Of a stretch of DNA of 5,727 nucleotides, positions 1-5,727 are shown piece after piece; position 1 is the stretch's first letter; each line of letters opens with the position of its first letter. The notes beneath the pieces are model-generated. The model made no database searches, was not told the origin of the DNA, and was given only the letters and a program-made list of their open reading frames with translations. Source of the stretch: Bacteriovoracaceae bacterium (GTDB lineage Bacteria; Bdellovibrionota; Bacteriovoracia; Bacteriovoracales; Bacteriovoracaceae); contig SKIL01000215.1 of NCBI GenBank assembly GCA_007116425.1, positions 1 to 5,727 of the forward strand, in the 5' to 3' direction. The position numbers and the translations under genes were made by a program.

Positions 1-593
1 ATGCCAATTGTTTTGCCTTGGCCGAAGGCTTGGTTGGGGCGGGTGAGGTCTATTGCAATGAGAAAGGCCTTGATATAAATCAACTTAATTCCATTGGCCT
101 TATTCTTGGGACTGGTTGCGGAGGCGGACTTGTTTTACGAGGACAATTATACTCAGGTGTAAACGGGGCCTCTATGGAAGTTGGACATACACGCCTTTTT
201 CCTCAGAGTGAGCTTCAGTGTTATTGCAGTCAGTATGGTTGTGCCGAGTTATTTGTTTCGGGAACAGCGATTGAAAAACATTATGAAAGGCTGACAGGAT
301 TGGAGAAACCTGCATATGATGTTTTAGATAAAGCAGAGATCGAAGTTCGGAATCGGATTGTGACAGATTTTCGAGAGCACCTGTTGATACTTTTAACGAA
401 TCTTTCAAATACACTAAATCCGCATATTATCATTTTGGGGGGCGGCCTTTCAAAACAGCTTGATTTATACGATGGGCTTCAGTTGATGTTAGATGAGAAT
501 GTCTACACTCCTCGATCTGCACCGACATTATGCTTTGCCCAGCTTGGTGACTCTGCGGGTGTTTTTGGTGCGGCCCTTAATTCTATCCCTTAA
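1..593 (+). CDS. ROK-family sugar kinase, likely glucokinase (5' partial)
   Basis: Cytoplasmic ATP-dependent hexose kinase of the ROK family, cut by the left window edge. The reading frame is open from base 3, where it reads ANCFALAE. This is the segment just after the catalytic Asp of the family's NDAN motif, and bases 1-2 (at) fit the end of that GAT codon. About 196 codons are present, so roughly the first third of a ~300-residue protein is missing. Visible motifs are LGTGCGGG (105-128), the ATP-phosphate loop; E-V-G-H (177-188), with the sugar-contacting Glu and zinc-ligand His; CYCSQYGCAE (219-248), the zinc cluster with three Cys; ILGGGLS (432-452); and GDSAG near the C-terminus. The apparent TTG start at 18 is internal and not real. 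In E. coli proteins I recall, NagK is very similar around NDANCFAL, so N-acetylglucosamine or fructose/mannose are alternative substrates. Glucose is favoured here only because the neighbouring genes handle maltodextrin. The gene converges on malG and overlaps it by 11 bases. Confidence 0.9.
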   Translation, partial: ANCFALAEGLVGAGEVYCNEKGLDINQLNSIGLILGTGCGGGLVLRGQLYSGVNGASMEVGHTRLFPQSELQCYCSQYGCAELFVSGTAIEKHYERLTGLEKPAYDVLDKAEIEVRNRIVTDFREHLLILLTNLSNTLNPHIIILGGGLSKQLDLYDGLQLMLDENVYTPRSAPTLCFAQLGDSAGVFGAALNSIP

Positions 594-609
594 CTCCTCC
601 AAGGGATAG
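583..609. repeat. Perfect 9-bp inverted repeat at convergent gene ends
   Basis: CTATCCCTT (583-591) and AAGGGATAG (601-609) are perfect reverse complements separated by a 9-base loop. The left arm contains the malG stop (583-585, TAG on the minus strand) and the first base of the kinase stop (TAA, 591-593). It could act as a bidirectional transcription terminator or an mRNA 3'-end stabiliser for both genes. Against a classical intrinsic terminator, neither strand has a T-run after the stem. Part of the repeat also encodes the malG C-terminal residues SLGGVKG, of which GGVKG matches E. coli MalG as I recall it, so protein constraint contributes to the sequence. Confidence 0.45.
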
Positions 610-1482
610 ACCTGAAACAATATACTTATGTACAGAATAAAAAATGGCGCTAATGGGAATTGCTCCAAGAAGACAAGCCGCTGCGAACTGTCCCCATCGA
701 CTTGAGAATGCATCAGATATGAAGATCTGAATACCAACAGCAAAAGTTAAATTATCTTGAGACTTCAAGAGCACCGAGGGAAGGATGAAGTCAGAAAATG
801 TATTAATAAATGTCAAAAGACCTACAACTGTTAAAATGGGGGTACTTAGTGGAAGTATGATTTTCATAAAAACCTGAAAGCGAGTACATCCGTCGAGTAT
901 GGCCGAATCTTCAATCGACTTTGGTATTGTGTCAAAATATCCTTTGATGAGCCATATATTAAATGGTGTTCCTCCCAAGTACACAAGAATGAGTCCTCCA
1001 TGGGTGTCGGTACCGATACCAGGTATAATCTGGCCAAGAAAGTCGAGCATAAAATAAAATGCAATCATGGCCATGATATTGGGGAACATTTGAATAACCA
1101 TCAAAACCAATAGAGATGTTTCCCTTGCCCTAAAGCGAAATCTACTGAGAGCGTAGGCCGATGTTGTGGAAAGTAAAAGCATTAAGAATGCCGTAATAAA
1201 AGATATTTTTATACTGTTAAGTAGCCATCTAAGAATTGGAAAACTTGATTCAATGATCTCTCCTGAGATGGGGTCTTCGTAAGGAATCCCTAAAATATAT
1301 CTCCAGTTGTTGAGGGAGATATTGTCTGGGATGACAGATGAACCGATTCCCCCTGTGGGGTTAAGTGAAATTGAAATAATCGCCATAATTGGAAAGAGTA
1401 TTATTAACAAAAAACTAATCAGGCCTAGGTGTTTGGCCAGAGTAATTATTCCTTTTTGTTTTATTAAAAACTCTTTATGCAT
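583..1482 (-). CDS. malG: Maltose/maltodextrin ABC transporter permease MalG
   Basis: Inner-membrane permease subunit that pairs with MalF to form the translocation path of the maltodextrin importer (MalFGK2 plus the periplasmic binding protein). With the chosen start it has 299 residues; E. coli MalG has 296. Visible segments are TM1 at about 17-40, further hydrophobic helices at about 90-112, 122-147 and 161-180, the cytoplasmic coupling loop at 189-211 (SIEDSAILDG to ILP), then helices at about 213-235 and 265-288. THGGLILVYLGG (160-171) and the C-terminal GGVKG closely match E. coli MalG as I recall it. The EAA motif Glu (E. coli E190) is Asp192. The open frame extends to a TTG at 1536, but ATG at 1482 gives the family length, has AGAGA six bases upstream and overlaps the malF end by 8 bases (ATGCATAA). 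ATG at 1488 is the alternative. It is the last gene of the operon. Confidence 0.96.
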   Translation of the reverse strand: MHKEFLIKQKGIITLAKHLGLISFLLIILFPIMAIISISLNPTGGIGSSVIPDNISLNNWRYILGIPYEDPISGEIIESSFPILRWLLNSIKISFITAFLMLLLSTTSAYALSRFRFRARETSLLVLMVIQMFPNIMAMIAFYFMLDFLGQIIPGIGTDTHGGLILVYLGGTPFNIWLIKGYFDTIPKSIEDSAILDGCTRFQVFMKIILPLSTPILTVVGLLTFINTFSDFILPSVLLKSQDNLTFAVGIQIFISDAFSSRWGQFAAACLLGAIPISAIFYSVHKYIVSGLSLGGVKG

Positions 1483-2980
1483 TTGCATTCTCTGTTTTAA
1501 ACCATCTAAAATTGAACATTGTAATTGTTGCGACAATCATGAAAATAATAACAGCAATACTACTTGCAAGTCCAAAGTCTTGACCTTGTCCACCTTCAAA
1601 TGCAAGTCGGTAGGTGTATGAAATAAGAATATCAGTTTTTCCTACTTGTGTTGATGCACCTTCCATTGGAGGACCACCTCCAGTTAAGAGATAAATCCCT
1701 ACAAAATTATTGATATTGAATGCAAAGGACCCAATTAACAAAGGACCTATCGCACTCATAATGAGTGGCAGAGTAATTTTATTAAATCTTGTGAGTGGTC
1801 CTGCGTTCTCTAGTTTTGCAGCATCATAGAGACTTTCTGGGATAGATTGCAATACACCTGTTGTAACTAAAAACATATAGGGAAAGCCAAGCCATAAGTT
1901 AACCATCAGGCAAGCAACTTTGGCCCATGTTCCATGTTCAAGCCATGGTACGGCAGGAATTGAGAAAAATGCCAGCATCTCATTAATAAGTCCAAAGTCT
2001 TTGTTAAGCATACCTTTAAAAATGAGAACGGATATAAAGAAAGGGATTGAATAGGGGAGTATAAGTAAATTTCGGTATACGGCCTTTAATTTGAGGTTTT
2101 TGTCATTGACGATAATAGCAAGAGTGATTCCGAGTGAGAATGAAAGAAAAACACTGAAAAATCCCCATGTCATCGTCCAGATAAAAACATTGATAAAAGA
2201 TCTTCTTAAGTCTTTATTTGTTATGAGCGAGATATAATTACTAAAACCTACCCAACGGTAAAACCCAGGCATGAGTTCGTGTCCGATCTCTGAGACATAT
2301 CTACCAACTTCAAAGTCTGGGGTATAGATTTCACCTGTTTGTGTGTTCTGAATCTTGTCATTCTCAAGTGGTAAGTACCTCGATCTGAGATTTGCCAATT
2401 TTGAACTTCTATAAAATAAAAAAAGTTCGTCAAAGTGATCAGGATGGTCAAATTGGATATTTTGATTTTTTTCAAAATAAGAAATAACTTCCAAAGGTGT
2501 CAGCTGTCTCGACTCTTGAATTATATCTCTTGATACAAGAGGGGCGAGCGAATACTCTTTTTTGTCCTTTAATTCGGTGTAATGGTCATCATTTGTGACG
2601 AGTAGAGTTTTTTTGTTCGTCGTTTGATAAATCTTAAATTTTATGAAGGTCGGATTGTCTGGGAGATAGCTTTCTTCTAAGAGAATATCTTTGACTTGAT
2701 CTTTATCGAAGAAGTGACCTGTACTTAAATTACTTAGGCTTATAACAAAAGTAAAAAAGATTGGAAGCACCATAAGAAATAAAAAAGTTGTTAGTCCTGG
2801 ATAGAGAAACCTTAATGTATAAAAACGATTTAAAGAAAAAACGCTAATAGTAAAGATGGTGAAAAACGCTAACGCGATAGAGAGGAAAGGGTGACCGATA
2901 TTCCAGAGAACATATGTTGAAAAAAAACCAAGTATAAAAACAAACAAGTTGAAGAAAGTTAATGCGCTATTTCCTTTCAC
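1475..2980 (-). CDS. malF: Maltose/maltodextrin ABC transporter permease MalF
   Basis: Inner-membrane permease partner of MalG; 501 residues against 514 in E. coli. Three N-terminal membrane helices (about 8-26, 31-49, 62-84) are followed by a large periplasmic P2 loop (about 85-262), the MalE-contacting region typical of proteobacterial MalF. The ABC permease core then has helices at about 263-291, 301-323, 352-376, 407-431 and 468-488. The coupling loop reads YDAAKLENAG...ITLP (385-405), with Asp386 where E. coli has Glu401. From recalled E. coli sequence, residues 310-425 align without gaps to 325-440, and the maltose-contacting Tyr325, Asn376, Trp378, Leu379, Tyr383, Phe436, Asn437 and Asn440 are all kept (Tyr310, Asn361, Trp363, Leu364, Tyr368, Phe421, Asn422, Asn425). 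Ser329 is Phe314. The start is GTG, with GGGAG five bases upstream, and it overlaps the malQ stop by 4 bases (GTGA). Strong overall identity supports maltodextrin as substrate. Confidence 0.97.
   Translation of the reverse strand: MKGNSALTFFNLFVFILGFFSTYVLWNIGHPFLSIALAFFTIFTISVFSLNRFYTLRFLYPGLTTFLFLMVLPIFFTFVISLSNLSTGHFFDKDQVKDILLEESYLPDNPTFIKFKIYQTTNKKTLLVTNDDHYTELKDKKEYSLAPLVSRDIIQESRQLTPLEVISYFEKNQNIQFDHPDHFDELFLFYRSSKLANLRSRYLPLENDKIQNTQTGEIYTPDFEVGRYVSEIGHELMPGFYRWVGFSNYISLITNKDLRRSFINVFIWTMTWGFFSVFLSFSLGITLAIIVNDKNLKLKAVYRNLLILPYSIPFFISVLIFKGMLNKDFGLINEMLAFFSIPAVPWLEHGTWAKVACLMVNLWLGFPYMFLVTTGVLQSIPESLYDAAKLENAGPLTRFNKITLPLIMSAIGPLLIGSFAFNINNFVGIYLLTGGGPPMEGASTQVGKTDILISYTYRLAFEGGQGQDFGLASSIAVIIFMIVATITMFNFRWFKTENANA
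1489..1493 (-). promoter_or_regulatory. Probable ribosome binding site of malG
   Basis: AGAGA on the minus strand lies six bases before the ATG at 1482, inside the last codons of malF. It decides for the ATG at 1482 over the ATG at 1488, which it would abut directly, and over the far-upstream TTG at 1536. It is a modest match to the Shine-Dalgarno consensus, so coupling to malF translation probably contributes. Confidence 0.5.
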
Positions 2981-4380
2981 TCTTTCTCCCGATTGCTCTC
3001 TTTTGTTACACTTTTGATCTCCTTCCAGAAGCGATCATCCATATCTTCCGAGCGAAGTCGCCATTTCCAATTGTTTAACGTTGTTCCCGGAATATTAATT
3101 CTGGCCTCTTTACCTTTTCTTAAAAAATCTTGGTAGGGGGTGATCGCAAGTTTTGCTTTTGATTGATAGACTTCTTGGATAAAGCTAGAGGGATTGAGGT
3201 CAAGATTATACTTTTGAATATTTCTTTTCTCATTTGGTGATATCTCATCGATCCATTGCTTTAAGGTTTTATTGTCATGAGTTCCTGTATAATAAACGGT
3301 TTGTTCATCTATTTGATGAGGGAGATGCATATTTTTTTCATCGCTACCATATGCAAATTGAAGTACCCGCATAGCAGGGATTTGAAATTGTTTTCTTAGC
3401 TCATGGACTCCTTCACTGACCTCTCCAAGGTCTTCCGCTATATAAGGTAATTGAGGAACTTTTTCATGAAGAGTAGATAGTAATTGTTCGCCATGACTTA
3501 CTACCCATTGTCCTTTTTTTGCTGTTTTTTCTCCATAAGGTGTTTCCCAGACATTATAGTAGCCGATGAAGTGATCTAGCCTTAAAAGGTCATATAATTC
3601 GCTGTGATATTGTATTCTTTGAACCCACCATTCAAATTCAGATTTTTGTAGATTTTCCCAATTATAATTGGGTGTTCCCCAAAGTTGGCCTTCTATTGAG
3701 AAATCATCAGGTGGGGCCCCCGTAATGACTGATGGTAGGCCTTTAGAGTCGAGCTTAAAATATTCTTTGAAATATTTTACATCCATGCTTTGGAGCCCCA
3801 CAAATATGGGAAGATCTCCAAATAGCCTTATCGATTTTTTATTTGCATAGCTTTTGAGCTTATTCCATTGCTTATAGAAGACATATTGCCAAAAAAGGTG
3901 ATCTTTTTCGCTAGCAAAAAAAGTCGTCATGTATTTTATTAAATTTGGAAGCCAGTATTTGTATTTCAGATGGAAGTCGTCCGGTACTTGGTTTCCCTCT
4001 TCATAAAAACGTTGCGAAGCCTTTTTTAGAACTTCCATTTTTTTAAGGGATACAAGATTCAAATCGATTTCAGAGCTTTCTGTAATCAAACAATAATCGA
4101 GCTCTTTTTGTTCGAGTAGTCCTTCGTCCTTGAGAAGCTCGAGTGAAATGTAGAGAGGGTGTGCTCCAAATGCAGAGTAGGACGCATATGGTGAACCATA
4201 TTTGTCAAAGATGCTGACTGGAAGAATCTGCCAATAGCTTTGTCCTGAATCATGTAAATGGTCTACCCACTCATACGCACTAGGGCCAATATCACCTATC
4301 CCATACTTACTGGGCAGAGATGATATTGGTAGTAGAATCCCTGAGCTGCGATGCTTTAGAATATTTTTTTGACTTTTCAT
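2977..4380 (-). CDS. malQ: 4-alpha-glucanotransferase (amylomaltase, GH77)
   Basis: Cytoplasmic enzyme that transfers alpha-1,4-glucan segments between maltodextrins, releasing glucose and building longer chains for the phosphorylase. It has 467 residues and is the compact single-domain GH77 type (about 500 residues in Thermus), without the N-terminal extension of the ~690-residue E. coli MalQ. The N-terminus reads RSSGILLPISSLPS (11-24). FGDLPIFV is at 187-194, and the substrate-loop region with GAPPDDFS and GQLWGTPNYNW is at 221-241. All three catalytic acids are present: nucleophile Asp269 (LRLDH), acid/base Glu316 (AEDLG) and transition-state stabiliser Asp369 (GTHDN). The C-terminal NIPGTTLNNWKWRL (429-442) is also typical. 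The ATG at 4380 places the conserved RSSG motif at residue 11, as expected, but has no convincing Shine-Dalgarno sequence. It follows the phosphorylase by 17 bases, and its stop overlaps the malF start (GTGA), indicating one operon with translational coupling. Confidence 0.97.
   Translation of the reverse strand: MKSQKNILKHRSSGILLPISSLPSKYGIGDIGPSAYEWVDHLHDSGQSYWQILPVSIFDKYGSPYASYSAFGAHPLYISLELLKDEGLLEQKELDYCLITESSEIDLNLVSLKKMEVLKKASQRFYEEGNQVPDDFHLKYKYWLPNLIKYMTTFFASEKDHLFWQYVFYKQWNKLKSYANKKSIRLFGDLPIFVGLQSMDVKYFKEYFKLDSKGLPSVITGAPPDDFSIEGQLWGTPNYNWENLQKSEFEWWVQRIQYHSELYDLLRLDHFIGYYNVWETPYGEKTAKKGQWVVSHGEQLLSTLHEKVPQLPYIAEDLGEVSEGVHELRKQFQIPAMRVLQFAYGSDEKNMHLPHQIDEQTVYYTGTHDNKTLKQWIDEISPNEKRNIQKYNLDLNPSSFIQEVYQSKAKLAITPYQDFLRKGKEARINIPGTTLNNWKWRLRSEDMDDRFWKEIKSVTKESNREKE
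2986..2990 (-). promoter_or_regulatory. Ribosome binding site of malF
   Basis: GGGAG on the minus strand ends five bases before the GTG start at 2980 and lies within the last codons of malQ. The good match and spacing, together with the GTGA stop/start overlap, support the GTG as the genuine malF start. Confidence 0.7.
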
Positions 4381-4393
4381 TGAGAAATATTCT
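4358..4393 (-). repeat. Inverted repeat enclosing the malQ start codon
   Basis: On the plus strand AGAATATTT (4358-4366) and AAATATTCT (4385-4393) are perfect reverse complements with an 18-base loop. In the mRNA the malQ ATG (4378-4380) lies in the loop and the bases just upstream of it form one arm. The stem has a single G-C pair and would be weak, so chance in AT-rich DNA is quite possible. It covers most of the 17-base glgP-malQ gap, where no clear ribosome binding site is seen. Confidence 0.3.
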
Positions 4394-4397
4394 TATG

Positions 4398-5727
4398 TTA
4401 CAGCCAAGTACAAAGAGAAAACTCTTGCTCATGGGCCAGCCCCTCATAGCGAGGAGTAATTCTCAAACGCCAACGTTTAGGGTTTTTATCACTAGAACTT
4501 GCCTCGCCAGTTACTCTTGTAATTCCATCAAATTGCTTTTCTCCCCATTTTAGAGGATGAACTTTAAACTGATTTTGATTTTCTGAAGTCGAAGTATCTG
4601 TTTCAATGAGGTCTGCTCTCAATTGCTCAGGATTTAGATCTCCTAAATATAAATTCACATCTGCATTGATGGATGTGGCCTCAAACACTCTTCCTGGGAT
4701 TGTATCATCGACCTGAAAATCTACGTGGTGCTCAGGCGTTGTTTTGTAGTGGTCGTAATTTGAGCCAACTTCAATATACTGGTCACCAAAGCTAAAGCTT
4801 TGAACGCAAATGTCTTTCCAGTTGCGCTGTAGAAAACGTCTGGTTGACAAGTAGTCATTTATAACTTGTTTGCCATCTTTGGATCTAAACTTTTTCCCAT
4901 ACGTAATGGCCGGAATATAGAGCTTGTTTGTATAATCCTTTACAACTCTGAGCATACTATACTCGGCAATATTACTGCGGAAAGATTCCTTGGCCATTTC
5001 TATCCACTCTTGAGATAGCCCATTGTCAGTGAGGTCTGAATTTTCTTTTTGATAATACAATGGAAGAATAGTTTCCTCTAGCGTGTTGTAGAAGTCATTA
5101 GCATCTTCAAAGTCTTGAACCTCTTGCGAGGGATAGTCTTTGTCTTTTCCAATGACCCATCCATTCTTACCGTTATAACCCTCTCTCCACCATCCATCGA
5201 GTACTGAAAAGTTAAGTCCAAAGTTTATTGGGACTTTTTGACCAGATGTTCCAGAGGCTTCCATTGGTCTTCGAGGGTTATTAAGCCAAACATCGACACC
5301 TGCAACCATATGTGAAGATATGTTCATGTCGTAGTTTTCTAGAATAATGACTTTACCTCTAAACTCTGGACGTCTTGAAATTTCATAAATTTCTTTAATA
5401 TATTCCTGGCCTGGAACGTCGGCCGGGTGAGCCTTTCCTGCAAAAATAAATTGAACAGGCCTTTCGGGATTATGGACAATTTTCTCTAACCTTTTTAAGT
5501 CTTTGAATATCAGGTTTGCTCGCTTGTAGGTAGCAAATCTTCTTGCAAAGCCAATTGTGAGAGCATTGGGATCTAGAGCATTTGAGACTTCGTCGACTTC
5601 GGCCTGTGAGCAGCCCTGCTCCTGTAACTGTTGTTTTAGGAGTCGTCTGGTGAGTTCAATCATTTTAACTTTGAGATTTTTCTGGACACTTTGAATTTCT
5701 GAATATGGAATTTCTTTGACTTTATTC
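4398..5727 (-). CDS. glgP: Alpha-glucan (glycogen/maltodextrin) phosphorylase, 5' partial
   Basis: PLP-dependent GT35 enzyme that removes glucose-1-phosphate from the non-reducing ends of alpha-1,4-glucans in the cytoplasm. The frame is open to the right window edge: 21 codons with no stop lie upstream of the ATG at 5663, so that ATG is internal. About 442 C-terminal residues are present of a family length near 850. Numbering from the 5663 Met, the core motifs are IGFARRFATYKRA (37-49, phosphate/glucan site), FIFAGKAHPAD (72-82), PRRPMEASGTSGQK (130-143) with the PLP Schiff-base Lys143 at 5235-5237, and VLDGWWREGYNGKNGW (154-169). These belong to the shorter, Thermotoga-like glucan phosphorylase group rather than the E. 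coli GlgP/MalP group. The last ~130 residues form a divergent beta-rich tail ending in a short hydrophobic run. It is the most upstream gene of the operon visible here. Substrate preference for glycogen or imported maltodextrin cannot be read from the sequence; the context favours maltodextrin. Confidence 0.93.
   Translation of the reverse strand, partial: NKVKEIPYSEIQSVQKNLKVKMIELTRRLLKQQLQEQGCSQAEVDEVSNALDPNALTIGFARRFATYKRANLIFKDLKRLEKIVHNPERPVQFIFAGKAHPADVPGQEYIKEIYEISRRPEFRGKVIILENYDMNISSHMVAGVDVWLNNPRRPMEASGTSGQKVPINFGLNFSVLDGWWREGYNGKNGWVIGKDKDYPSQEVQDFEDANDFYNTLEETILPLYYQKENSDLTDNGLSQEWIEMAKESFRSNIAEYSMLRVVKDYTNKLYIPAITYGKKFRSKDGKQVINDYLSTRRFLQRNWKDICVQSFSFGDQYIEVGSNYDHYKTTPEHHVDFQVDDTIPGRVFEATSINADVNLYLGDLNPEQLRADLIETDTSTSENQNQFKVHPLKWGEKQFDGITRVTGEASSSDKNPKRWRLRITPRYEGLAHEQEFSLCTWL

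Noticed and set aside
172..414. Minus-strand open frame inside the ROK kinase gene
   Set aside because: It lies entirely antisense to a well-supported kinase, has no recognisable domain and is a shadow frame.
574..593. Direct repeat CCCTTAA at 574-580 and 587-593
   Set aside because: There are only two short copies inside coding sequence, which chance explains; there is no third copy or regular array.
528..743. Minus-strand open frame over the convergent junction
   Set aside because: It overlaps malG in another frame, has no family resemblance and would displace a clear MalG C-terminus.
1483..1536. Longer malG starting at TTG 1536
   Set aside because: It would add 18 polar residues absent from E. 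coli MalG and overlap malF by 62 bases; the ATG at 1482 with an upstream AGAGA fits better.
1307..1621. Plus-strand 104-codon open frame with several cysteines
   Set aside because: It is antisense to the malF/malG junction. The cysteine-rich look comes from complementing the permease codons, and no domain is visible.
4320..4553. Plus-strand open frame across the glgP-malQ gap
   Set aside because: It is antisense to the ends of two firmly identified genes, and no ribosome binding site or motif supports it.
1..5727. Mobile element, tRNA, CRISPR array or phage-defence genes
   Set aside because: Nearly all bases are taken by five metabolic and transport genes; I saw no terminal repeats, transposase motifs, cloverleaf-like segments or spaced repeats.

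Overview
The window holds the end of a maltodextrin (alpha-1,4-glucan) uptake and breakdown locus from a Gram-negative bacterium. MalF and MalG are clearly of the proteobacterial type. MalF keeps the large periplasmic loop between its third and fourth membrane segments, which in Enterobacteria contacts the periplasmic binding protein, and this argues for a true periplasm. The DNA is fairly AT-rich and the proteins are well diverged from the E. coli versions I can recall. A marine or Bdellovibrionota-like lineage would fit, but that is a weak guess. I see no mobile element, tRNA, rRNA or CRISPR array.

Layout. Positions 1-593 (+ strand) carry the C-terminal two thirds of a ROK-family sugar kinase, whose start lies left of the window. 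Everything else is one minus-strand operon read from right to left: an alpha-glucan phosphorylase of the glgP type (4398 to beyond 5727, N-terminal half outside the window), malQ (2977-4380), malF (1475-2980) and malG (583-1482). The genes are tightly packed. There are 17 bases between glgP and malQ, a 4-base GTGA overlap between malQ and malF, and an 8-base overlap between malF and malG. The operon and the kinase gene converge and overlap by 11 bases at their 3' ends, where a perfect 9-bp inverted repeat covers the malG stop codon and reaches into the kinase stop codon. There is no gene-free stretch of even 100 bases, and the promoters of both transcription units lie outside the window.

How the genes work together (inference from family knowledge). 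MalF and MalG form the inner-membrane channel of a maltose/maltodextrin ABC importer. The binding protein (MalE) and ATPase (MalK) are not in the window and must be encoded further upstream or elsewhere. In the cytoplasm MalQ reshuffles short dextrins and releases glucose, the phosphorylase removes glucose-1-phosphate from the longer chains, and the ROK kinase could phosphorylate the free glucose.

This is a recognisable, largely conventional pathway, and I do not see an undescribed system. The points most worth a second look are paired Glu-to-Asp changes in the coupling helices of both permeases, one substitution in the otherwise conserved MalF sugar pocket, and small RNA-level structures at the malQ start and at the convergent junction.
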